Of a stretch of DNA of 64,000 nt, positions 52,302-61,268 are shown in pieces; position 1 is the first letter of the stretch; each line of letters starts with the position of its first letter. Source of the DNA: Sporosarcina psychrophila (lineage in GTDB: Bacteria > Bacillota > Bacilli > Bacillales_A > Planococcaceae); NCBI RefSeq assembly GCF_001590685.1, contig NZ_CP014616.1:1983001-2047000 (forward strand). Reading direction: 5' to 3'. Position numbers and translations under genes: made by a program. The notes below the pieces were generated by a model that saw only the letters and a list, made by a program, of their open reading frames with translations, did not search any database and had not been told where the DNA came from.

Positions 52302-53459
52302 GTGTTTAATTTATTAAGAAAAATAGGGGGAAAACAACAACTTCCGGAAAGTTTACTATTAATTAAAGCTGATTTGAAGAAGTATAACTCTGTTCCTATT
52401 CTGGAGGAACAGCACTTATCTTGGGGGGATCAGCAACTTCTTCAACTGATTCGTTTAAAAACGAAACAGTTGAACCTGAATAATGTGACGAGAACAAAAG
52501 CTTACCTCGATTTCTATATTTTTCGGCCAGAAATTCACTGGGCATTCCTAGGACATATGGTTTCGAGAAATGGCGGATGGAATATGACGGATTTAAAAGG
52601 AGAGTTCCTTTCTAGACTTATGAATGAAAAAACAAAACAAGATTTCTATTCATTCTTGGAACGTGGGAACTGGCTTATATTCCAAGATGTATATCCGCAG
52701 TTCTTATTATATGAAGAAAGTCTATTTCAAAGTCGAAATTTGTTTTATTTGTTGCCTTACTTAAATGTTTCTGCTTTTATGGAAGTGATTTGGAATCGTT
52801 TCTGGGAGGAAAGTGATTCCTATACGCTTGCGATTGCACTCATAATTAATGAACAAAATTATTTGGAGAACAGAATCGTGCGAAATTCCTTCTATCAAAG
52901 AAAGGTTTTTCAGACGTTCGAATTCGTACTCCAGGATCTGCTTTCATTCAATCAAATTTTGTTTCCCTTTACTGACAGTGGAAAGTCAACTGAAAAGGCA
53001 CCTCTTACGGGATTAACGCTTCATCAATTTGGATCGCTACATGAACGTATTATGCTCGGAAAGGATTTGTATCGATTACTATTTCATGAGGCAGACCTAT
53101 TAGAAAAAGTTTATCGCTGGGCAACTACCCACCCACATACTGGTTCGCGTAAGGACTATTGGCCGGATGTTTTTAATGATGTGTTCGAAGGGGTGCCAGG
53201 ATTGGCTATTACGAGGAGGTTAAAGTCTTGTGCGCTAAGAAAAGGAGCGCTTAGGTTGTATAGCCCGCGACTTGAGTATGTGTGGGAAAACATCCCTCAT
53301 CACGAAGCGGAAACTGGAGATTGGTTCGAGCATTGGCGTGTTGTTGATTACTTAGTAGAAGTAAAAGAACCGGTTAATGGAAAGGTGATGGGTGAATACT
53401 GTGAAACACTTGAAAGGCTTGAACTCGCCGCTATCGCGAAAACGGCTATCTTCACGTAA
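52302..53459 (+). CDS. DUF2515 family protein
   Basis: 385 residues, no signal peptide. DUF2515 features such as NNVTRTKAYLDFYIFRPEIHWAFLGHMVSRNGGWNMTDLKG and FLERGNWLIFQDVYPQFLLYEES are clear, and the family is known mainly from spore formers (B. subtilis YppC). Biochemical role unknown. GTG start behind GGGGCGG. Its 3' end overlaps the next gene by 68 bases in another frame. Confidence 0.85.
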   Translation: MFNLLRKIGGKQQLPESLLLIKADLKKYNSVPILEEQHLSWGDQQLLQLIRLKTKQLNLNNVTRTKAYLDFYIFRPEIHWAFLGHMVSRNGGWNMTDLKGEFLSRLMNEKTKQDFYSFLERGNWLIFQDVYPQFLLYEESLFQSRNLFYLLPYLNVSAFMEVIWNRFWEESDSYTLAIALIINEQNYLENRIVRNSFYQRKVFQTFEFVLQDLLSFNQILFPFTDSGKSTEKAPLTGLTLHQFGSLHERIMLGKDLYRLLFHEADLLEKVYRWATTHPHTGSRKDYWPDVFNDVFEGVPGLAITRRLKSCALRKGALRLYSPRLEYVWENIPHHEAETGDWFEHWRVVDYLVEVKEPVNGKVMGEYCETLERLELAAIAKTAIFT

Positions 53460-53859
53460 TGCATTCTTGTATTTGCCATCTATTTTAGTGGCTTCTTTAC
53501 TGGGTACCTATTTAGATTTGTATTTTGTTGGAAAACAATTATATGAGTTCCCGGTTCGCCCTTTCCCAGATGTATTTTCGATTAATATTGTATTTACATT
53601 AATCATCCTACCTATGTTAATAGGGCTATATCTTTATTTGGTAGATAAAATGTCAAAATGGAGTAGGCTGATTTTTACTTTTTTTCTTAGCGCACTCGTG
53701 CCATTGATTGAGAAAAAGTCAATGCAATTAGGTTTTTTTTATCATGAGAATCAATGGAACCATATCTATTCGTTCATAGGTTATTTCCTATTTCTGTTGC
53801 TGATTTGGAAGATTTTTGAATGGGTGAAATCAGAAGTTAGACTATATATGTTGACATAA
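53392..53859 (+). CDS. CBO0543-like integral membrane protein
   Basis: 155 residues with four or five membrane helices after a basic N-terminus (KHLKGLNSPLSRKRLSS). Layout resembles the CBO0543 family of small Firmicute membrane proteins. It starts at GTG 53392 inside the DUF2515 gene (alternative GTG 53401), behind AAAGGTGATGG, so translation is coupled. The 68-base out-of-phase overlap is unusually long. Function unknown. Confidence 0.65.
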   Translation: MNTVKHLKGLNSPLSRKRLSSRNAFLYLPSILVASLLGTYLDLYFVGKQLYEFPVRPFPDVFSINIVFTLIILPMLIGLYLYLVDKMSKWSRLIFTFFLSALVPLIEKKSMQLGFFYHENQWNHIYSFIGYFLFLLLIWKIFEWVKSEVRLYMLT

Positions 53860-54851
53860 AGAATTCTCTCAACAATGCCCGCGCTAGGGGATGCCTCCCT
53901 ATGAGGCGCCTTCGCTGGACATTATATAGAATCATTAGTGCAACATATATAGGTCTGTATATGCTGAAGAATCATGGAGAGGAACTTATTTATTCTAGAG
54001 CCTAGATTATAGCGGTTAGTCCGGTGTCACCGCTATAGGAATAACGAAAGAAATAATGACCGGAGATGAAAGTCAATGAGTTAGTTGCTAAACGAAGTAC
54101 AATTGAAGATTTTGGTAATTTTTTCAAGCGATAGGGAACACAGCACTCTTCAACAATGAGCTACTTAAAAAATCAGTGATTGTCGGTAATAAGCGATAAT
54201 CACTGTTTTTTTATTTTGAAATTCAACTTATGGGTATCTGGACTAAGTATGATTTAAAGTATATTGAATTACATGAGTACCTTTTTTTACGTGTGTATGA
54301 CAAGGGGAAAATCAATTATAAATATAACTTGATGCAGCTACAGCGAAGCGAGGGATACAATTGAATCAGGAAATACCATTTAGCATCAGTCTAGCGCCGA
54401 CAAGTAGTGAGACGGTTGTAGTAACTTGATACGGCTGATGATAGTGGTCGGTACCATGAATGGTGAAAATAGTGTTAGCACCATTCATGGAAGAACCATC
54501 TAGACATTGGTTGGTGGGGAGCAGGTACACCAAGCAATACTAAAATAGTACTCCCAATTGTATTGGAGGCATACATAGAGGTAGAGGTCAAACTTGTCTC
54601 CGTAGGCCATGTTGGACCATTAGTTCCGTTAGAATACACAGCTGCAAAAAAATGCACATATAATAATCATTTCTACTTTTTATGTCCTTTCTCTATTGAA
54701 TTTTTTTGGCACAGTTTGCTTATGTGTGTAAAAAAAATAAGTCATTACCACTCTCGAAAAGCGGAATCCTTTCGGTATTCTATTTTATCTGATAAATGGT
54801 ATACTAATAGGAAGAAATGAAATTGCTTTACTACCATTTAGGGGGTTCATA
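53860..54851. other. About 1 kb without a supported gene
   Basis: Contains a GCGCTAGGGGATGCCTCCC dispersed-repeat block (about 53881), an orphan terminator (54167-54213) and a hairpin CCATGAATGGTG/CACCATTCATGG near 54454-54490. Short frames here lack ribosome sites and recognisable sequence. Confidence 0.5.
54167..54213 (+). terminator. Orphan terminator
   Basis: AAAAATCAGTGATTGTCG pairs with CGATAATCACTGTTTTT, followed by T-rich sequence. No intact gene precedes it; it marks a lost gene or a small RNA. Confidence 0.6.
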
Positions 54852-56642
54852 ATGATTAATTTTCCGAAACCAACAGTCGAGCAATTTTTCCGTACGTATA
54901 CGATTACAAACTTTGCAGTAAGTAGCGATGAAAAGCGATTAGTGTTTAACGCTAATTTAAATGGCAAAATGAATTTGTGGGCGATGGATTTGCCGGACAC
55001 TTATCCATATCTGTTTGCTCATAGGGATGAATCATGTAATTTTATAAAATTCGATCCAGAGAACCGGTATGTGTTAGCGGGATTTGATAAGGATGGAGAT
55101 GAGAATTATCAAATTTATGCGATACCGAACGAAGGTGGATTGCCGCATCCACTTATTACAGGAGATGCATCTGAAAAGTATTATTTTAGCCATCTGAGTG
55201 CAGACGGAAAGTGCGTGTACTATGAGACATCAAAAGAGAATCCATCTTTTTTGAACACGCGGATTCGTAATTTGGAAACAGGAGAGGATAGACTGCTGAA
55301 TGTCGGAGAAGTATCAACTACCGAACTAGCTGCAGTATCCGAGAATGAAGAATCATTTGTTTATTTACGAGCATTTGCCAATACATATATCGTTGGCTTT
55401 GTAAAGATGGGGGAAGAGACCTTCAACATTACACCGGACCCAGAGAAGGTCCATGTTGCCATGGAACCAGTTTTCACAGATAATGAAACAATTTACTTTG
55501 CAACGGATTACGACAGCGACGAAATGTATTTGGCTAAGTTCGATTTGACATCCAAAGAGTTTTCCAAAGTCCTAGCCTTTGATGGGGAAAGTATTCAATC
55601 GGTTAAATGGGATAAGGACAACAAAGCGTTCTATCTTATCACTGTCAAAGGTGTTACAGATATTTTATATCGGTATGACGTTGCCACCGACAAAGTTGAA
55701 GAATGCTCGTTGCCTGTTGATATCATAGAACAAATACAAGTGGCGAAATCGGGAAATCTTTATATATTAGGACGCAGTGCAACCGTACCACATAATGTCT
55801 ATCAATCGTCTAACGGTGTAGAGTGGAAGCAATTGACGAACAATCGTGTCTTGGGATTAAGTCCAGAGGATATGGTGGAGCCAGACATTGTTTCCTATAC
55901 AAGCTTTGATGGAATGGAAATCGAGGCTTTATTGTTCAAAGCGAAGCCCGAAAATGATAACGGTTATACGATTTTCTGGCCACATGGTGGACCGCAATCA
56001 GCTGAGCGGAAAATGTTCCGTTCGATGTTCCAATGCTTCATTAATAGAGGCTATACAATTTTTGCGCCGAACTTCCGTGGAAGTACAGGATATGGATCGG
56101 CATTCACAAAGCTAGTTGAGCTGGATTGGGGCGAGGGACCAAGACTTGACTGTATCGCTGGAATCGAGTGGTTGTTTGAAAGTGGGTTTACAGACCGAAA
56201 TAAGCTGTTCCTTGTCGGCGGTAGCTATGGCGGATACATGGCACTATTATTGCATGGGCGACATTCAGACTATTTCAGAGCAGTTGTTGATATTTTCGGG
56301 CCGTCTGATTTATTTACCTTCATCAACTCTGTTCCACCACACTGGAAGCCGATAATGGAACGATGGCTTGGGGATCCCGAGCGCGATAAAGAACGTTTCA
56401 TCAAAGACTCACCTGTTACTTACTTAGACGGCATGGTAAAGCCTATGCTTGTCATTCAAGGAGCAAAAGATCCACGAGTCGTCAAAGAAGAGTCTGACCA
56501 AATCGTTGCAAAATTAAAAGAAAAGGGCCGTGATGTCGAGTATCTCGTTTTGGAAGATGAAGGACATGGGTTCTCGAAAAAAGAGAATGAAATTAAAGTA
56601 TATAGTTTGATGCTGGCATTTTTGGAAAAGCATCAGGCGTAG
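54852..56642 (+). CDS. S9 family serine peptidase (prolyl oligopeptidase / acylaminoacyl-peptidase type)
   Basis: 596 residues. An N-terminal beta-propeller (about 20-340) and a C-terminal alpha/beta hydrolase domain with nucleophile GGSYGGYM (Ser458), acid aspartate in IQGAKDPRV and histidine in EDEGHGF. No signal peptide, so cytoplasmic; it cleaves short peptides or removes acylated N-terminal residues. GGGGG ribosome site 6 bases before ATG. Single gene with a terminator at 56660. Confidence 0.92.
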   Translation: MINFPKPTVEQFFRTYTITNFAVSSDEKRLVFNANLNGKMNLWAMDLPDTYPYLFAHRDESCNFIKFDPENRYVLAGFDKDGDENYQIYAIPNEGGLPHPLITGDASEKYYFSHLSADGKCVYYETSKENPSFLNTRIRNLETGEDRLLNVGEVSTTELAAVSENEESFVYLRAFANTYIVGFVKMGEETFNITPDPEKVHVAMEPVFTDNETIYFATDYDSDEMYLAKFDLTSKEFSKVLAFDGESIQSVKWDKDNKAFYLITVKGVTDILYRYDVATDKVEECSLPVDIIEQIQVAKSGNLYILGRSATVPHNVYQSSNGVEWKQLTNNRVLGLSPEDMVEPDIVSYTSFDGMEIEALLFKAKPENDNGYTIFWPHGGPQSAERKMFRSMFQCFINRGYTIFAPNFRGSTGYGSAFTKLVELDWGEGPRLDCIAGIEWLFESGFTDRNKLFLVGGSYGGYMALLLHGRHSDYFRAVVDIFGPSDLFTFINSVPPHWKPIMERWLGDPERDKERFIKDSPVTYLDGMVKPMLVIQGAKDPRVVKEESDQIVAKLKEKGRDVEYLVLEDEGHGFSKKENEIKVYSLMLAFLEKHQA

Positions 56643-56659
56643 ATTATTAATTCAATACG

Positions 56660-56709
56660 AATAGCCGCTTTGAGAGATGGAAATCCAAATCTTAAAGTGG
56701 CTATTTTTT
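56660..56709 (+). terminator. Terminator of the S9 peptidase gene
   Basis: AATAGCCGCTTT pairs with AAAGTGGCTATT and is followed by TTTTC. Confidence 0.75.
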
Positions 56710-57210
56710 CATTAATCCATGTCATATGGCGTTGAAATTTAACCTAGACAAACACTAATGCATTGATTCACACTCAAATTAGTGAATCGACAGGAAATCA
56801 ATCTATGGAGAAAAGAACAAGCACTTTTCCCGAAAAAGTAGTTTACAAGAACTATTGAAAAGTAATATTTCCTGTCATACCAATAAATGCATAATTGGAT
56901 TCAGTCAATGCTAAGCATTCACATCCTCCCGTTAGACCTTCTTAATAGGTATCGAAAATTAAAATAACGTGATTAGTCTTTAGATTTTCACGAATTATAA
57001 TTTAATGTATTAAAACACTCTATTGGCAGAAGATAAGAACAAGTCTTAGCGATTTACGGATGAATTGTTTTTATTGTGACCATTCCTGAAGGTATCATCC
57101 AGACAGCACTCGGGAAAGACCTTACGATGAGAAAAAAGAACATTTCATTAGTGATTGCGGCGGCGATTAGTTTATAAAACGGAATAGTAATATGGAGGAG
57201 GTGTTAATTC
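56710..57210. other. Gene-free stretch with a possible gene tail
   Basis: Only a protein-like tail near 57076-57177 (TIPEGIIQTALGKDLTMRKK, ISLVIAAAISL) stands out; it has no upstream body and ends just before the DUF378 gene. Nothing else is supported. Confidence 0.4.
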
Positions 57211-57570
57211 ATGAGAGCGATACAACGGATTGCTTTGGCATTAGTAATTATTGGTGCTATTAACTGGGGTTTAATTGGGATTTTTAAATTTGATTTAGTA
57301 GCATCAATATTTGGTGGGCAAGAGGCATTTTTGTCAAGGGTGATTTATGTTCTTGTTGGTCTAAGTGGACTGGTTTGCTTAGGGATTTTGTTTAAACCAA
57401 TGGAAGAAGTAGTTGAGGATACAAATCATCGCAACTTTAACAATCTCAACTACGACACAGAATTCGGGGAGGAGACAGACTTTTCAAAAGAACAGGTATC
57501 AGTCGAAAAGAAATCTGTTGAAAATAATATTAAGGGTAAGAGTAAAGGTTCTTCAAAAAAGAAGAAATAA
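57211..57570 (+). CDS. DUF378 domain membrane protein (YuzA-like)
   Basis: 119 residues. Two membrane helices in residues 1-65 with the family pattern ALVIIGAINWGLIGIFKFDLV and ARVIYVLVGLSG-like helix 2 form the DUF378 domain. A hydrophilic tail of about 50 residues ending in GKSKGSSKKKK is longer than usual. AGGAGGTG ribosome site. Function unknown; a terminator follows. Confidence 0.88.
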   Translation: MRAIQRIALALVIIGAINWGLIGIFKFDLVASIFGGQEAFLSRVIYVLVGLSGLVCLGILFKPMEEVVEDTNHRNFNNLNYDTEFGEETDFSKEQVSVEKKSVENNIKGKSKGSSKKKK

Positions 57571-57601
57571 TGGAAACAGAGTGAAGTTGCGATATTATTG
57601 G

Positions 57602-57647
57602 AAATATCCCTGTCTATGTCAACAGAACATAGACAGGGATATTTATT
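57602..57647 (+). terminator. Terminator of the DUF378 gene
   Basis: An 18-base perfect inverted repeat (AAATATCCCTGTCTATGT and complement) with a 7-base loop; weak T tract inside the arm. Confidence 0.7.
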
Positions 57648-58438
57648 TGGGAAAAAGTATCTGATACAAATACAAATTGGTATTTCATCCGAACTAGGAG
57701 CCAGAAATTTCGGATACCGATTAGTAATTGATATCGGGAAATTTTTAAACCTTTATATGTTTGCATCAATTTTACGATTAAGAAAGCTACGTCAAAGGAA
57801 GCGCTATATAAAGTCGATATTGAGGATGCATTGACGAATTCAAATTTTGCTTAATCAAATCGGCCGAGGTGATTTTTTATTATCAGTGCGATGAATGCCA
57901 ATCCTGAATCGTCATTTTCTGTTTAATAATGAAAGGCGAATTGAAACAGATACTGGCTATGATTATGTATGAGACAATCTCGAATTTACGTCCATTACTT
58001 TTACTTGGCAATCGGTTTGAATTCAGATTTGGCGAGCGAAGAGCGGACCTCGAATAATGCCATTCCATTTATTATTCGAGGTCCTCTGAAAAAATACAGA
58101 GTAATTGCAGCCGAGAATTTCACCCTTTCTATGTATTACAATGCCCAATTGAACAAGCAAAGAATGATGATCTATCGCTCTGAACAGTTACGTTCATTTT
58201 CAAAATAACTAAAAGGCTATGCAGAAACTACAGTTGCATATTAATAATTAGAGTATCAGGTATGTAAGTGAATGTCTGGTATCTTTTGTATGTTTATATG
58301 GATATGTGAGTTGATAGTAATTTCGCATAAAGAAAATGCCTTACTAAAAACCGAATAGAACTCGTCTACAAACTGAAATTCTATCATATAATCAGAAGGT
58401 ATTGTCTGGAAATTTAAAAAAGGGTGGAGGGGTGTTTA
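57648..58438. other. Gene-free stretch
   Basis: Frames of 60-80 codons exist but lack ribosome sites and recognisable sequence. A perfect 13-base inverted repeat (GACCTCGAATAAT and complement, about 58052-58085) has no T tract. Probably decayed sequence. Confidence 0.45.
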
Positions 58439-59893
58439 ATGGAGGATTTTGTAAATGGACTGAATAACATTTTATGGAGTACGCCAGTCATTTATATTTT
58501 ACTTGGGGTCGGTTTATTATTTTCTGTATTGACGCGTTTTTTGCAGGTGAGGCACATTAAAGAGATGGTTACATTGATGTTTCAGGGGAAAAGTTCAAAT
58601 GCTGGTATTTCCTCCTTCCAGGCGTTATCGATTGCACTTTCCGGGCGGGTTGGGACAGGTAATATTGCGGGTGTGGCAACGGCAATTTATTACGGAGGAC
58701 CAGGAGCTGTCTTTTGGATGTGGGCAATCGCTTTCATTGGGGCCTCAAGTGCCTTTGTTGAATCCACACTAGCACAAATATACAAAGTGAAACAAGATGG
58801 ACAATATCGCGGTGGTCCAGCTTATTTTATTGAGAAAGGGATAGGATGGAAGTGGTTTGGAACTCTATTTGCAATTGCTGCTCTAATTGCGATGGCAGTC
58901 CTCATGCCAGGTGTCCAATCCAATTCAATTGCCGTTGGGATGAATAATGCATTTAGTATTCCCCAATGGGGAACAGGGCTTGTAATTGTAGCTATCTTAG
59001 GTTTCATCATTTTAGGTGGAGTCAAGCGAATTGCGAACGTTGCACAGATTATCGTTCCATTCATGGCATTGGGGTATATGCTGGTTGCACTCGTAATTAT
59101 TGTAATGAATATCAATCTATTACCTGAAGTCTTTGCATTGATTTTTAAAAGTGCTTTTGCCATAGATTCCGCTTTTGGCGGTATCATTGGTATGGCGATT
59201 ATGTGGGGCGTGAAGAGGGGAATATTCTCAAACGAAGCAGGACAGGGAACTGGAGCTCATGCGGCCGCGGCGGCAGAAGTATCCCATCCAGTCAAACAGG
59301 GTTTGGTTCAGTCTTTTTCCGTCTACATTGACACATTGTTCGTCTGTTCAGCGACAGCATTTATGATCCTGTTTACGGGAATGTATAACACACAGGCAGA
59401 GGATGGAACATATATCGTCAATAATATCCCTGGTGTAGAACAGGGCCCAGGATATACACAGGCAGCAGTTGACAGTGCTCTTCCTGGTTTTGGAGCAGGC
59501 TTTGTAGCCATTGCGCTCTTTTTCTTCGCTTTTACAACAATCATGGCCTATTATTATATTGCAGAAACAAACATAGCTTATTTAATACGAAAAAAGAACA
59601 CGAAAATGGCCATGCTCATATTGAAAATCGTCATTCTAATCATGACTTTTTGGGGAACAATCAGAACGGCAGAGTTGGCCTGGGCACTTGGAGATGCGGG
59701 TTTAGGTATTATGGTATGGCTGAATGTCATTGCGATTTTACTACTGACCAAACCAGCGCTACTTGCCTTGAAAGATTATGAAAGTCAGAAGAAATTAGGG
59801 CTTGATCCTGTTTTTGATCCCAAGAAGCTGGGCATAAAAAATGCTGATTTTTGGGAAGAGGATTATAAGCAGGATTCCGATGATCGTTTATGA
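58439..59893 (+). CDS. AGCS family alanine/glycine:cation symporter
   Basis: 484 residues from ATG 58439; GGTGGAGGGG overlaps an upstream GTG frame and serves as its ribosome site. About eleven helices. The AGCS signature is FQALSIALSGRVGTGNIAGVATAIYYGGPGAVFWMW and the second block is RGIFSNEAGQGTGAHAAAAA. Imports alanine or glycine with Na+. B. subtilis AlsT (glutamine/alanine) is a close functional alternative. Single gene ended by a hairpin at 59998. Confidence 0.92.
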   Translation: MEDFVNGLNNILWSTPVIYILLGVGLLFSVLTRFLQVRHIKEMVTLMFQGKSSNAGISSFQALSIALSGRVGTGNIAGVATAIYYGGPGAVFWMWAIAFIGASSAFVESTLAQIYKVKQDGQYRGGPAYFIEKGIGWKWFGTLFAIAALIAMAVLMPGVQSNSIAVGMNNAFSIPQWGTGLVIVAILGFIILGGVKRIANVAQIIVPFMALGYMLVALVIIVMNINLLPEVFALIFKSAFAIDSAFGGIIGMAIMWGVKRGIFSNEAGQGTGAHAAAAAEVSHPVKQGLVQSFSVYIDTLFVCSATAFMILFTGMYNTQAEDGTYIVNNIPGVEQGPGYTQAAVDSALPGFGAGFVAIALFFFAFTTIMAYYYIAETNIAYLIRKKNTKMAMLILKIVILIMTFWGTIRTAELAWALGDAGLGIMVWLNVIAILLLTKPALLALKDYESQKKLGLDPVFDPKKLGIKNADFWEEDYKQDSDDRL

Positions 59894-59997
59894 ACCTAAA
59901 TTTAATAGCATAGTATGTATTTGGTATTTAAAATCATACAAAAGAGAATGGAATCGGATTCTAACATAATTCAGAATTAGGTTCCGGAAATATAGTT

Positions 59998-60036
59998 AAA
60001 ATCAGCCATTTATGTGAATGGCTGATTTATTTTTGT
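59998..60036 (+). terminator. Terminator of the AGCS gene
   Basis: AAATCAGCCATT pairs with AATGGCTGATTT around a 6-base loop, followed by ATTTTTG. Confidence 0.8.
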
Positions 60037-60208
60037 GTTTTTATTCTTTTAAATGAAATTGTTAGTCATTTACTGTCATGAGACGGTCCTTATATATGTG
60101 GGCGAATACGGTAAATTTAGTGTGGTAAAATAGGGTAAGCAATGATCTGTGGAGTTGAACGGAATCAAGAGCAAACAGATTGTTTACGATGTAAATGGAG
60201 GAAACAAT

Positions 60209-60904
60209 ATGAGGCTGAATCAATTTATTAGTTCATCGGGGCTTTGTTCCAGGCGAAAGGTCGATGTGTTGATAAAAGAGGGGAAAGTGACTGTGAATGG
60301 GAATCAGATTTCACTAGGACATGTGATTTGTGAAGGGGACCGGGTAGAAGTGGATGGGCAACTTATCAAAGCGAAAGAAAATGATATTTATCTTATGCTC
60401 AATAAACCACCGGGTGTGACGTGCACCTCGGCGAGCCGAATTGAAGGGAATATTATCGATTTCGTCAATTACCCGGAAAGGATTTTTCCTGTTGGACGTC
60501 TAGATAAGCAGTCTGAAGGGTTAATTCTTCTGACGAATGATGGCAGCATTGTAAACGAGCTTTTACTGGAAGAAAATAATAATGAAAAAGACTATATGGT
60601 CACAGTTGATAAAAAAATAACCGCGGCGTTTATAGATGAAATGGCTAAAGGCGTGGAAATTTATAACCCTAGAAAAAAGGGGAATGTACTAACAAAGCCG
60701 TGTAAAGTCATTCAAATAGATGATAATTGCTTTAGAATCACCTTGTCACAAGGATTGAACCGACAAATTAGAAGAATGTGTAGACGGTTTCAAATTAATG
60801 TCACTCGTTTACAACGTGTGAGGATTAAAAAACTCCCCCTTGGTACGTTAGCTCTTGGTGAATGGCGTCAATTATCGAAAGAAGAAGTAGCTGGGTTAAA
60901 ATGA
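60209..60904 (+). CDS. rluF: 23S rRNA pseudouridine synthase, RluF-type
   Basis: 231 residues from ATG 60209 (AATGGAGGAAAC upstream; a longer frame from 60149 has no ribosome site). N-terminal S4 RNA-binding domain (about 1-50: MRLNQFISSSGLCSRRKVD) and a RsuA/RluB/E/F-type catalytic domain with Asp99 in PVGRLDKQSEGL and the C-terminal LNRQIRRMCRRF. Converts a uridine in rRNA, or possibly tRNA, to pseudouridine. Distinguishing RluF from RluB/YtzG-type enzymes would need alignment. Confidence 0.85.
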   Translation: MRLNQFISSSGLCSRRKVDVLIKEGKVTVNGNQISLGHVICEGDRVEVDGQLIKAKENDIYLMLNKPPGVTCTSASRIEGNIIDFVNYPERIFPVGRLDKQSEGLILLTNDGSIVNELLLEENNNEKDYMVTVDKKITAAFIDEMAKGVEIYNPRKKGNVLTKPCKVIQIDDNCFRITLSQGLNRQIRRMCRRFQINVTRLQRVRIKKLPLGTLALGEWRQLSKEEVAGLK

Positions 60905-61013
60905 AAGGTTGTATGATTAAATGCATATTCACGGGAGTGTATATACAACATTTGGACATACTATAATTTGAACTAAAAAATTGTAGAATGTCTAAATGGA
61001 GGTGAAAGAACTA

Positions 61014-61166
61014 ATGACGAAAAACAAAAATATCAATAGTGATCACAATAACGATAAAGGGAAGAAAGCCACTAGTGTAACGCCTCAAGGTTATGGAGAT
61101 ACTGAATTCGCTGAAGAGCCAAAAAGCAAACTGGAAGAAAGAGCTAAAAAGAAAAATACCAAATAG
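61014..61166 (+). CDS. sspL: Small acid-soluble spore protein SspL-like
   Basis: 50 residues behind a strong AATGGAGGTGAAAG ribosome site. The segment VTPQGYGDTEF...PKSKLEERAKKKNTK aligns well with B. subtilis SspL (VTPQGDLEG...PKTELEERAKKSNTK, recalled). Lysine-rich, hydrophilic, no membrane span. A minor spore-core protein made in the forespore under sigma-G; CATACTA at 60957-60963 fits a sigma-F/G -10 but no -35 with right spacing was found. Terminator at 61202. Confidence 0.75.
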   Translation: MTKNKNINSDHNNDKGKKATSVTPQGYGDTEFAEEPKSKLEERAKKKNTK

Positions 61167-61201
61167 ACTTTAGGTGTTCAACACATTGGTATGACCAGAT
61201 A

Positions 61202-61246
61202 GAAAATGCCCTGTCTCGAAACAAGAGACAGGGCATTTTCATTTTT
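61202..61246. terminator. Bidirectional terminator between sspL and the APC permease
   Basis: A perfect 16-base inverted repeat GAAAATGCCCTGTCTC with a 7-base loop, A/T-rich on both sides. Confidence 0.85.
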
Positions 61247-61268
61247 ACTATAAAAGACTATTTACGAA

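Noticed and set aside
60920..60963. Sigma-G promoter for sspL
   Set aside because: CATACTA fits the -10, but no -35 element was found at the required spacing; mentioned only as a possibility.
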